36,252 nucleotides of DNA from the IMG/VR virus record IMGVR_UViG_3300038548_000110, positions 1-36,252 of that record; one strand, given 5' to 3'. The stretch comes from a virus. The notes under the pieces were generated by a model. It made no database searches, was not told where the DNA came from, and was given only the letters and a program-made list of their open reading frames with translations. Position numbers and translations under genes: made by a program. This document shows, piece after piece, positions 29,401 to 36,252 of this stretch. Numbering within the stretch: position 1 is the first letter of the stretch; each line of letters begins with the position of its first letter.

Positions 29401-31931
29401 TTAATTTTTACACAAAAGACGATGCCACAAGTGAATATGACCTTAAAGTTATTGATCACTGCGATACTCCTATTGACTGGATATTAAAAAACATACCTAA
29501 AGGTCAAAACTTTTCAGTATATAAAGGTCAATTGAGTAAAGAGCATGAAATTAGCCGAGACTTTGCTCAAATAAAATCAGCCGATGAAGTTAGCGTTTTT
29601 CTTTTACCTGGAACCGGCGTTGAAGTTGCTTATGTAGTTGCCGCTGTTTTAGTTGTCGTGGCGTTAACCGTTAAGCCCGTCGCACTTGGAAACCTCAATA
29701 GAACACAGCAAAGCCCAAACAATAGCCTGTCCGATAGAAACAACAAGGCGAGACCTAATCAGCGCATTGTTGATATATGCGGCAAGGTAAAATCAATTCC
29801 TGATGTGTTATCACGTGAATACTCTCGTTTTGTTGATGATATTGAAGTACGGGTTGGGTATTACTGTATTGCTAGAAATAATTTAGTAATAGAGGATATT
29901 AAGGAAGGCGATACTTTAATGGTTGACGTTAAAGGATCAAGTGCTGGCGTTTATGGTGCGGGTAAATCCCCTAATAATTCAGCGCCAGAAATTCAAATAG
30001 GCGATCCAATTAACGAAAATGTTTTTGGTGTTACTCAATCAGCTGATGCAATAGGACAAACATTAACCGCACCTAACGCTAACACGGTAATATTAAAAGG
30101 CGGTTCGTTAGCATTTAAAGATGGACACATTGAAATACCTATTGAAGATGGTGATTTAACAGAAAACTTTGAAGCTGGTGATTCCGTTAACCTTATAGAT
30201 ATAAAAATATTTGTGCCTGGTGCACCTGGTTCACCTGGAATAGGGACATTTGTTATTGGTGGAAATACCCATTCCGTTATAGCTGTAGAGCCTCAGAGTA
30301 TAACGTTTGATATCACTGACGATGATAGTTGGGACGATATCGGTATAACGAGTAGATCGATAGAGCAAAATGACATACCAAAAATAGAAGAAATATCCAG
30401 TGTCTTAATTGGCCCGTTCAAGATGTCATCATTTAAGGTTAATAGATTACTTGTAAATGTAAATGCTTTAAGCGGTATTTACAAAGAAGACAGTAGCGGC
30501 CGCAAAAAAACAACAGTTGATTATATAGTTAGTTATCAAAAGTTAGATGATAACGGCTCAACAGTGGGACCGGTAACACCTGTACCTCAAAGCATATCAG
30601 GCGGCAATTCTAACGAAAAAGGAATGACAACAGATATAGATTTAGGCGCTGCAACTTTTGTGGAGTGGAACGTTGAGCGAGTAACACCTTTAGATTTTGA
30701 TTTTAATGGGACAATCGTTGATGAGATAAAAGTTAACTCAGTATTCGGCTTGTCAAACATAGACGAAACTGATTTTGGTAACGTCACAACAATACAAACA
30801 AAGCGCACGAATCAATTTTTAACTACAGCAACTAAAACACCTGAATTAAACTGTATAGCTACGGAGTTAGTTCAAAAATACGAGGGAGGTGTGTTTGCCA
30901 CTGAATTCACACCTAACACTCAGGCAATGCAATCACTCATACGACTAGCTTTAGATCCGTTTGTGGGGCGCAGGTCAGCTGGTGAGCTTGATTTAGATTT
31001 ATTAGTTGCTATACAGGATGAATGTGAAACGTATTTTGGTACTGATAAGGCAGGACAGTTTAATTACTCGTTTGATTCGACATCATTAAGCGCTCAAGAA
31101 ACATTTTTATCTATTGGTAAATCTGCATTTATAACCTTATGGCGTGAAGGTAGGGTTTTGAAAGGATGGTTTGAAAGCCCTCAATCAGTACCGTCAATGG
31201 TATTTACTCATAGATCAAAACAACCAAACGCTGAAACATGGAGCAGAAAAAGAAACACTTCAGACTCTAAAGATTCAATCGAATTCGTCTACACTGACGA
31301 AGTTAGATACACAAAAGAAACGTTATTTTTCCCAGAAGATAAAAGCGGTTTAAATCCATTACGTGTAGAAATGACAGGAATAAAAGGTGCTCAACAGGCT
31401 TTTTGGCAAATGATGCGAGAATTCAACAAACAGAAATACCAGGAGATAACCGTTGATTTTGGTGCAACGGCAGAGGGTAGGTTTGTTAAACCTAACAATT
31501 TAATATCAGTGGTTAAAGGTTCAAGGGTTTATACTTACGATGGGTATATAGTTGCACAAGATGGCTTACTATTAACATTATCTCAAGATGTCGTATTCAC
31601 ACCAAATGATACGCATTCTATTATATTAAAAAAACGTGATGGCTCAACGGAAAGTATATTAGTTTTTGCTACTGCATTTACAAACGTAGTGCAATTAATT
31701 GAGTTGCCAAGCGAAACAATATACACCGGCAATGATGAATTAAAAACAGAGTTTAGTTTTGGTAATGAGGCAAGATTAACGGGGCAATTAATGCTACCTC
31801 AATCCATTGCACCAAGTGATCGCGCTTATGTGAAAATCAAGGCGATTAACTATTCTGATTTGTACTATCAAGATGATGGAGTTCAGACAGGAAGGGCATT
31901 CAGTATCGGCTTTGATGACGGTTTTTCGTAA
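29391..31931 (+). CDS. Tail tip / host-specificity protein (lambda I-J-like fusion)
   Basis: The 846-residue product starts at a GTG inside the K-like gene. Residues 1-75 look like a ubiquitin-type beta-grasp domain of lambda gpI, followed by a membrane-like segment (about 77-95, VEVAYVVAAVLVVVALTVKP). The rest is J-like: RPNQRIVDICGKVKSIPDVL, YYCIARNNLVIEDIKEGDT, then a long middle and RVEMTGIKGAQQAFWQMMRE, followed by GRFVKPNNLISVVKGSRVYT. J proteins form the hub of the tip and often touch the receptor. It lacks long fibronectin repeats of lambda J, so the separate fibre gene probably carries receptor binding. Confidence 0.82.
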   Translation: MAIINFYTKDDATSEYDLKVIDHCDTPIDWILKNIPKGQNFSVYKGQLSKEHEISRDFAQIKSADEVSVFLLPGTGVEVAYVVAAVLVVVALTVKPVALGNLNRTQQSPNNSLSDRNNKARPNQRIVDICGKVKSIPDVLSREYSRFVDDIEVRVGYYCIARNNLVIEDIKEGDTLMVDVKGSSAGVYGAGKSPNNSAPEIQIGDPINENVFGVTQSADAIGQTLTAPNANTVILKGGSLAFKDGHIEIPIEDGDLTENFEAGDSVNLIDIKIFVPGAPGSPGIGTFVIGGNTHSVIAVEPQSITFDITDDDSWDDIGITSRSIEQNDIPKIEEISSVLIGPFKMSSFKVNRLLVNVNALSGIYKEDSSGRKKTTVDYIVSYQKLDDNGSTVGPVTPVPQSISGGNSNEKGMTTDIDLGAATFVEWNVERVTPLDFDFNGTIVDEIKVNSVFGLSNIDETDFGNVTTIQTKRTNQFLTTATKTPELNCIATELVQKYEGGVFATEFTPNTQAMQSLIRLALDPFVGRRSAGELDLDLLVAIQDECETYFGTDKAGQFNYSFDSTSLSAQETFLSIGKSAFITLWREGRVLKGWFESPQSVPSMVFTHRSKQPNAETWSRKRNTSDSKDSIEFVYTDEVRYTKETLFFPEDKSGLNPLRVEMTGIKGAQQAFWQMMREFNKQKYQEITVDFGATAEGRFVKPNNLISVVKGSRVYTYDGYIVAQDGLLLTLSQDVVFTPNDTHSIILKKRDGSTESILVFATAFTNVVQLIELPSETIYTGNDELKTEFSFGNEARLTGQLMLPQSIAPSDRAYVKIKAINYSDLYYQDDGVQTGRAFSIGFDDGFS

Positions 31932-31952
31932 GAAGAATGTTTTATAATAAAA

Positions 31953-31961
31953 TGGTATAAT
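31953..31961 (+). promoter_or_regulatory. Extended -10 promoter before the fibre gene
   Basis: TGG followed by TATAAT and a T-run (TTTTTT at 31961-31966), 32 bases before the fibre ATG. A separate promoter would allow fibre expression apart from the rest of the tail. Confidence 0.45.
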
Positions 31962-31993
31962 TTTTTAATACAAACAAATTTAAGGTTTACATA

Positions 31994-34039
31994 ATGGCTT
32001 GCTCAGACCAAATAAGCACACAAGATTTAATTAACGCTAAAGATGATGCAGTTACTCTGGGCGAGGTGGCAACATCACGGCTAGGTGCAGAGTCTTCCGG
32101 CACTCCAATAACAACCTCAACAAATAGATTTGGAGAAACCACAGACACCATACAAGGTCGCTTAAATAAACTGGGCGTATTGTTTGATGACCCAATTAAA
32201 GATTGGTCTGCCTCGCTACTTGTTGATGATTTACGCGCCCATAGATACCCAGCGACGACGGGTGATATTTACATCCCCGTTAAGCCGTTGCCGTTTACTA
32301 CTGGCGGTTCATTTAACACTGATGACTGGGTGATATTACAAGGCGTTATCGAAAACGAATTAGAATCAAGATCTTTTGATTTGCTATCGTCAGCAGTAAA
32401 CAGTTCCACTTTAAACCCTGCTGGCGGTCAAGAAATATCAATAAAGGAAAGGGTTTCAGGTGGGGGTAGCTTAATTGGTGATACTGTTTTAGCGTCAGGT
32501 GTCACACCTAACGGTATAGATATAATACAATGTGTTGGCGTTGCATTGCTTGCCATTGTAATAAGAACTGATCTTTCTATGCCTGATGGCTTTAGTACGG
32601 CAGAAATTTCAGCCACTAATTTAGTTGATGCTACAGGGTGGTCACTAGGCACGTACTGGTCTGGCACTTATGCCGGAGGTTTTACGCATACCCCGCCATT
32701 AACAGACGGCGCTGATATACTTCAAAGAACTGTAGCGGTAAATGAAGATTCTTATTACGAAGTATCAATAAGAGTTACATCACCGTTTGCAACAAAAGTT
32801 TCAAATAGTGGTTGGACAGTCTCGCTTGGTGGGTCGCCAGATTTTGAAATGTTCGAGGGTACGTTTACAGATCATATTTATGTTAGAGGAATTAAAGCCG
32901 GTGCAGGTGGTGATATTGTTATCACGCCAGAAAACCTTTTTGATGGCACTTTACTAGAAATATCAGTAAAAGAAATAACAGGCGATACAACATCAACGAC
33001 TAAATATGTCGATGAAAGCGGCGCAACCTCTTTGGAAGTAAGACCATTACAATCAGACCAAGAAAACGTAATGATTGGCAAAGATAACGCCATGAAAAAC
33101 ACTACGGGCCTGCGTAATGTAGCGGTCGGTGTTCGATCCATGCAAACCAACACGACTGGCTTTTGGAATGTTGCAATCGGCCATGAAGCTTTGCAGCTTA
33201 ATAATGTTGGTTCACGCAACGTTGCGCTTGGTACTTTTGCACTGCGAGATAACCAAGTAGGTCATCGTAATATTTCATTAGGATCATTCAGTCAATTAAA
33301 TAACATCAGTGGTCACAATAACATCGCCATAGGTGCAGATGTGCTTCAGCGCAACGAGACAGGGTTTGGTAACATAGGTATTGGCTTAGCTAACCTTTCT
33401 GGTGATGAAGTTGCAGTCAACCTAATTGGTAATGTAGCTATCGGGTATAACTGCATGACCGGTATAGCTACCGATTACAATATAGCAATGGGCTTTGAGG
33501 CTGGGTCAAAACTTAAAGCTGGTAATGAGCAAATAGTTATTGGCAAGCAGTCGCTAAGAGAAAATACCGATGGATCTCGAAATATCGTCATCGGTCATAA
33601 CTCGCTAAATAGTGTTGACATTAACAGCCCTTTAAGAAACGTGGTTGTCGGTACTAATGTCGGCAATAGCTCGATAGACCCACAATTCAACGTACTTTTA
33701 GGAAATAACTGTGCTGCATCTTTAACAACAGCAGATTCAAATATTATTATCGGTTATAATATTGATGTTGTTTCAGCAACCACTAGCTTCCAGTTAAATA
33801 TCGGTAATGTCATACATGGACGAATGGGCGCAAGTGATAGGCGTATAGGTATCGATGTTACAGTACCAACCGCTAAGATGCATCTAGCTGCAGGGGAAAA
33901 TAAAACCTTTGGCGCATCATTAAAACTTGATACTGGTGTCCTAATGGCTACTCCAGAGGGTGGAGCTATAGAATATGATGGAACTAATCTATACTTTACC
34001 GACAGCACAAACACACGCAGAACCATAACATTCACATAA
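31994..34039 (+). CDS. Tail fibre with YadA-like beta-roll repeats
   Basis: The product has 681 residues. Residues 1-140 are an attachment-type region with a pattern common in fibre proteins (RFGETTDTIQGRLNKLGVLF, DDLRAHRYPATTGDIY). Residues 200-330 hold a beta-sandwich-like domain. Residues about 357-585 are more than ten repeats of the form N-[VI]-[AGV]-[IVL]-G-x(10-20), as in the head of trimeric autotransporter adhesins such as YadA. The C-terminal 60 residues (AKMHLAAG, GGAIEYDGTNLYFTDS, RRTITF) are a capping module seen in many fibres. It should be trimeric and form the receptor-binding part. No self-cleaving chaperone domain is seen. Confidence 0.82.
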   Translation: MACSDQISTQDLINAKDDAVTLGEVATSRLGAESSGTPITTSTNRFGETTDTIQGRLNKLGVLFDDPIKDWSASLLVDDLRAHRYPATTGDIYIPVKPLPFTTGGSFNTDDWVILQGVIENELESRSFDLLSSAVNSSTLNPAGGQEISIKERVSGGGSLIGDTVLASGVTPNGIDIIQCVGVALLAIVIRTDLSMPDGFSTAEISATNLVDATGWSLGTYWSGTYAGGFTHTPPLTDGADILQRTVAVNEDSYYEVSIRVTSPFATKVSNSGWTVSLGGSPDFEMFEGTFTDHIYVRGIKAGAGGDIVITPENLFDGTLLEISVKEITGDTTSTTKYVDESGATSLEVRPLQSDQENVMIGKDNAMKNTTGLRNVAVGVRSMQTNTTGFWNVAIGHEALQLNNVGSRNVALGTFALRDNQVGHRNISLGSFSQLNNISGHNNIAIGADVLQRNETGFGNIGIGLANLSGDEVAVNLIGNVAIGYNCMTGIATDYNIAMGFEAGSKLKAGNEQIVIGKQSLRENTDGSRNIVIGHNSLNSVDINSPLRNVVVGTNVGNSSIDPQFNVLLGNNCAASLTTADSNIIIGYNIDVVSATTSFQLNIGNVIHGRMGASDRRIGIDVTVPTAKMHLAAGENKTFGASLKLDTGVLMATPEGGAIEYDGTNLYFTDSTNTRRTITFT

Positions 34040-34048
34040 GGGCATACC

Positions 34049-34291
34049 ATGATAAACCAAGAATTAATTAATAGAATAGAGGCTTTAAGGCTATCCAGTG
34101 TAGCTGTTAAATTTCTACACTCGACTAAGCCTGCAACAATTCCCGAGTCTGATATTCTGATACTTAGGGTTTATATCAATGATACAGAGGAGGATATTGC
34201 TGCAAAAGTTTCTGAAATCGAAAGCAAGTTATCCCAACTAAGCGCGTCAGATGCCTTTAATGAATTAAGTAAAGCTATAAATAAAGGGTAA
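34049..34291 (+). CDS. Hypothetical protein after the fibre gene
   Basis: This 80-residue helical protein (INQELINRIEALRLSSVAVK at the start, EEDIAAKVSEIESKLSQLSA near the end) is nine bases after the fibre gene. Small helical proteins in this place often help fibre trimerisation or attachment, but nothing in the sequence proves it here. The gene is followed after three bases by another small gene. Confidence 0.5.
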   Translation: MINQELINRIEALRLSSVAVKFLHSTKPATIPESDILILRVYINDTEEDIAAKVSEIESKLSQLSASDAFNELSKAINKG

Positions 34292-34294
34292 ACC

Positions 34295-34435
34295 ATGACA
34301 TTAGATTTAACAGAAGAAGATATCATCAAAGTAGGCGCGGCACTAGGTGAATTTCCATTTAAAGAAGTTGCTGAATTGATAGGTAAAATACAAACCCAGT
34401 TTAACGAGCAAAAAGAGGCTAAAGAAGCACCTTAA
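34295..34435 (+). CDS. Hypothetical 46-residue protein
   Basis: A 47-codon frame, MTLDLTEEDIIKVGAALGEF, then PFKEVAELIGKIQTQFNEQK. It looks like a compact two- or three-helix protein. Tight spacing to the preceding gene and position before the terminator support it as the last late gene. Function unknown. Confidence 0.5.
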   Translation: MTLDLTEEDIIKVGAALGEFPFKEVAELIGKIQTQFNEQKEAKEAP

Positions 34436-34475
34436 CTAGTTAGGGTGTGTCGACTATTACCTTTAATTTTATTTG

Positions 34476-34505
34476 ACGGGGTGTTATTAATGCCCCGTTA
34501 TTTTA
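34476..34505. terminator. Terminator between convergent operons
   Basis: ACGGGG (34476-34481) pairs with CCCCGT (34493-34498), followed by TATTTTATT on the plus strand. It stops the late operon. Its second half overlaps the end of the leftward lipoprotein gene, so the same sequence may also act on the other strand. Confidence 0.55.
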
Positions 34506-34987
34506 TTGGCCTCAACAAGTGTATTTTCATGTAAAACATCAAAAATGATACTTTTGTATAAATCGGTATAAGAGTAAATGTAAAGCTCACCTCCTGACCT
34601 GTCATCTTTTGTTATATATTCATCATCATAATTATACGTATATAGGTAAGACTTTGCGAAACCGTTAATTATCGCGCCTTTAGCGGAGAACCATAAATAA
34701 CCCTCTTCATAATGGATCTGCACCTGTTTATTTTCTGACTCAACAGCCTGTACGTTTTTTGTGATTACTATTAATGATTGTGAAATATTATTTCTGTCGA
34801 TGTAATCTTGATTGTATGCAATAAATGAGGCTATAGAGTTGCACGTGTTGACGCTGAACTCATACCCGCTATAGTTTCCGTAATCATAAAATGCAAATTC
34901 AGAATCATCAGAGCAATGGTAGGTATTATCAGAATTACTACCACAACCAACAAACCCAACCATTAAAACCATCATTAATATTTTCAT
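34487..34987 (-). CDS. Second phage lipoprotein candidate
   Basis: This 166-residue protein has a signal-like start (MKILMMVLMVGFVGC) with acylated cysteine at residue 15. The lipobox is FVGC, where Phe at -3 is less usual than Leu. The mature protein is rich in Tyr, Asn and Asp and has short beta strands (GYEFSVNTC, SLIVITKNVQ, GYLWFSAKG, SYLYTYNYD). No family is recognised. It is the distal gene of the right-arm leftward operon, opposite to the late genes, a frequent place for lysogenic-conversion or exclusion genes. That function is an inference. Confidence 0.5.
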   Translation of the reverse strand: MKILMMVLMVGFVGCGSNSDNTYHCSDDSEFAFYDYGNYSGYEFSVNTCNSIASFIAYNQDYIDRNNISQSLIVITKNVQAVESENKQVQIHYEEGYLWFSAKGAIINGFAKSYLYTYNYDDEYITKDDRSGGELYIYSYTDLYKSIIFDVLHENTLVEANKITGH

Positions 34988-34988
34988 T

Positions 34989-35270
34989 CTATTCCCCGTT
35001 ATTTAATTTAATTACCTGATCAACACAATTGATAATCAAGTATTCGCCTTGCCATTGAGATTTAAACTTTAACTCTCCATCCGTTAACTTTTGACCGCTT
35101 GGAGGTTTTTCACCGTCCTTAATTTCCACACAAATAGTGCGGCCGCTTTTACTAACAATTATATCGCAACAGTTTTTTAACTGGCTAACGATTAATACGG
35201 ACCATCCAAAGCTACGGAACGCCTTTACTATTTCAGGTTGGTTGCGGTCCACCCTTGCTGCTCTAATCAT
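34989..35270 (-). CDS. PD-(D/E)XK (VRR-NUC-like) nuclease
   Basis: The product has 93 residues, using the ATG at 35270, which overlaps the HNH gene's TGA (ATGA), in place of an earlier GTG. The catalytic residues of the fold can be placed: D36 in NCCDIIVS and E49-x-K51 in CVEIKDG, followed by PPSGQKLTDGELKFKSQWQG, the extension usual in this small phage nuclease family. Such nucleases cut structured or terminal DNA and often sit beside an HNH gene in phages. The motif assignment is clear; the substrate is unknown. Confidence 0.72.
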   Translation of the reverse strand: MIRAARVDRNQPEIVKAFRSFGWSVLIVSQLKNCCDIIVSKSGRTICVEIKDGEKPPSGQKLTDGELKFKSQWQGEYLIINCVDQVIKLNNGE

Positions 35271-35629
35271 AAATCCACCCACATTAACGTCTGCAACAAC
35301 AATTCTTGTTCGGTCCCAAAGTTAGTTTCCCACTGTACGCGCCCTTGATGAACCGCTACGCCATAACCGCCCGTTCTATGATGAATATGGCACAATGGTA
35401 TTGTTTGATAGTTATCGGCACGTTTACCCATCGCTCCGTTGCCTATGTGATGAATTTCAGCAGGTGATTCGCCTAACTCTAAATTTACGCAAACTATACA
35501 CCCCATACTTGCCACTTTATTCAGATGCTTCTTTTCTTTTGCTGTTGCCGGTTTAGCCATTCGTAACCTCTCCAAATTTCGTATTTCAAGAACTGGTAAT
35601 TTAATCGTTTCGTTAAACTCCTTATTCAT
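35267..35629 (-). CDS. Ref-like HNH endonuclease
   Basis: The 120-residue product has MAKPATAKEKKHLNKVASMG, then CIVCVNLELGESPAEIHHIG, MGKRADNYQTIPLCHIHHRT and GGYGVAVHQGRVQWETNFGT, which is the hallmark of the Ref family (phage P1 Ref, a RecA-dependent nuclease) and related phage HNH proteins. Metal and catalytic histidines are in EIHH and CHIHH. Two starts are possible: ATG 35629 (AGAGG upstream) and ATG 35560 (GGAGAGG seven bases upstream), the latter beginning at MAKPAT as in many relatives. Whether cleavage here needs RecA filaments is not visible in sequence. Confidence 0.78.
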   Translation of the reverse strand: MNKEFNETIKLPVLEIRNLERLRMAKPATAKEKKHLNKVASMGCIVCVNLELGESPAEIHHIGNGAMGKRADNYQTIPLCHIHHRTGGYGVAVHQGRVQWETNFGTEQELLLQTLMWVDL

Positions 35630-35637
35630 GCTTACCT

Positions 35638-35709
35638 CTACTTTGGCACAAGGTCAAAGCCACCCAAATGGTGGCGACTAGTCCATTCATTTTTAAACCC
35701 GTTCTCCAT
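35638..35709 (-). CDS. 23-residue peptide, uncertain
   Basis: A short frame between two genes (MENGFKNEWTSRHHLGGFDL at the start) with GGGG ten bases before the ATG. It fills the gap between the 36-residue gene and the Ref-like gene with only 3- and 8-base gaps. Could be a true micropeptide. Confidence 0.35.
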   Translation of the reverse strand: MENGFKNEWTSRHHLGGFDLVPK

Positions 35710-35712
35710 GTC

Positions 35713-35823
35713 TTAAAACCCCAGTCTTACGCCTCCATCATGAGGGTTTTTAGTGTTCTCACATATAAGCGCTACGTTGTACCTTGCTAGTAATTCAGCT
35801 AGTTCTTTTTTGAATTCTTCCAT
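35713..35823 (-). CDS. 36-residue hypothetical protein
   Basis: A 37-codon frame with AAGGGG before the ATG at 35823. The product (MEEFKKELAELLARYNVALI, then CENTKNPHDGGVRLGF) has one amphipathic helix followed by a strand and looks like a genuine small phage protein. No function can be given. Confidence 0.5.
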   Translation of the reverse strand: MEEFKKELAELLARYNVALICENTKNPHDGGVRLGF

Positions 35824-35836
35824 CACTCACCCCTTA

Positions 35837-36088
35837 TCAGTTTATAATTGCCTTTCTATTGTTTAACACAGAACTTAATCGAGCCACCTCACTCAATAAC
35901 TTTTTATTTTCTTTAAGGGACTCTCTCGATTTACGCTCTACATCTAAACGTTTAGAAATTTCAGTGTGTGCTATAACCTTTAGCTCCCAGACAACTTTTT
36001 CAGTTTCTGCTCTATCGTAAGCCATTACAAAGCCTTCACTTCCATCGTTGTGCTTATATTGCCTAATAGCAGGTGTTAACTCGTCCAT
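35837..36088 (-). CDS. Hypothetical coiled-coil protein
   Basis: The product has 83 residues from the ATG at 36088, chosen because GGGAG lies eight bases upstream; an earlier ATG at 36103 has no ribosome-binding site. The start MDELTPAIRQYKHNDGSEGF is followed by a beta-like VMAYDRAETEK, and residues 45-80 form a coiled coil (ERKSRESLKENKKLLSEVAR). Function unknown. Confidence 0.5.
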   Translation of the reverse strand: MDELTPAIRQYKHNDGSEGFVMAYDRAETEKVVWELKVIAHTEISKRLDVERKSRESLKENKKLLSEVARLSSVLNNRKAIIN

Positions 36089-36146
36089 CTTCAACACTCC
36101 CATTCAATTAATACATGTTTATTAAGCTTCCAATATTAGTTAAGGG

Positions 36147-36252
36147 TTAATCATTTGATTCAAAACAAACTAAATCATCACCTACACCGCCTTCATAATC
36201 ACCATCAAGTTCAGCTACAATAATGTTTGTTTTTTCATCTGAAACTAAGCGA
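36147..36252 (-). CDS. Partial hypothetical protein at the right edge
   Basis: Thirty-four sense codons enter from the window edge and end at TAA 36147-36149. The visible C-terminus (RLVSDEKTNIIVAELDGDYE, then GGVGDDLVCFESND) is strongly acidic with a beta-like core. It belongs to the leftward right-arm operon. The start lies outside, so length and family cannot be stated. Confidence 0.45.
   Translation of the reverse strand, partial: RLVSDEKTNIIVAELDGDYEGGVGDDLVCFESND

Noticed and set aside
1-36252. The two window ends could join as a circular genome
   Set aside because: Reading the integrase-like frame from position 1 into 36252 gives a stop after five codons, and the right-edge frame does not continue into it. 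So the ends are not shown to be neighbours.
1-36252. tRNA genes, CRISPR arrays, insertion sequences and rRNA
   Set aside because: No cloverleaf-like sequences with a T-loop, no regularly spaced repeats and no transposase motifs were seen on either strand.

Overview
The window is almost entirely the genome of a long-tailed (siphovirus-type) bacteriophage or prophage. Genes are tightly packed, many start and stop codons overlap, and there is a complete morphogenesis module: small and large terminase, portal, MuF-like head protein, scaffold, major capsid, connectors, tail terminator, tail tube, tail assembly chaperone with a frameshift site, tape measure, lambda M/L/K/J-like tip proteins and a fibre. 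The DNA is AT-rich. The lipoprotein signals, the M15 endopeptidase and the ERF/Gp157/SSB recombination set suggest a Gram-negative, probably marine gammaproteobacterial, host (Alteromonadales or Vibrionales level). The host is an inference; nothing in the window names it.

Layout. Positions 1-3861 form a leftward (minus-strand) arm. It holds a tyrosine-recombinase-like protein cut by the window edge, a DUF1367 protein, two tiny membrane peptides, an HNH-AP2 homing-endonuclease-like gene, several small unknown proteins and a putative 2-oxoglutarate/Fe(II) dioxygenase. Positions 3862-4098 are a divergent control region with a leftward promoter, an inverted repeat and a rightward extended -10 promoter in front of a Cro-like gene. 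Positions 4099-6699 encode replication functions (replisome-organiser-like protein and DnaC-type helicase loader). Positions 6754-7629 are a small oppositely oriented operon with its own promoter: a ribbon-helix-helix-like protein, a 23-residue peptide and a 190-residue protein, bounded by a bidirectional terminator. Positions 7747-10904 carry recombination genes (ERF annealing protein, RNase-H-fold exonuclease, Gp157, SSB) and small unknowns. A lipoprotein gene and a terminator close the early region.

Positions 11440-13907 start with a new promoter and lead into a lysis cassette: M15 peptidase endolysin, a one-membrane-span holin candidate and an alpha/beta-hydrolase. The late structural operon runs from 14170 to 34435. 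It has internal promoters before the scaffold/capsid genes, before the tail-tip genes and before the fibre gene, and an internal terminator after the capsid genes. A truncated HNH remnant sits between the tape measure and tip genes. Positions 34487-36252 are again minus-strand and convergent with the late operon: a second lipoprotein, a PD-(D/E)XK nuclease, a Ref-like HNH nuclease and small proteins, running off the right edge.

No CI-type repressor, complete integrase, tRNA or CRISPR array is visible, so temperate or lytic lifestyle cannot be decided here. The most unusual points are the alpha/beta-hydrolase in the lysis cassette, the dioxygenase-like gene next to the control region, the self-contained ribbon-helix-helix operon with a palindrome over its own promoter, an integrase-like protein that seems to lack its first catalytic arginine, and a clean A AAA AAA frameshift site.
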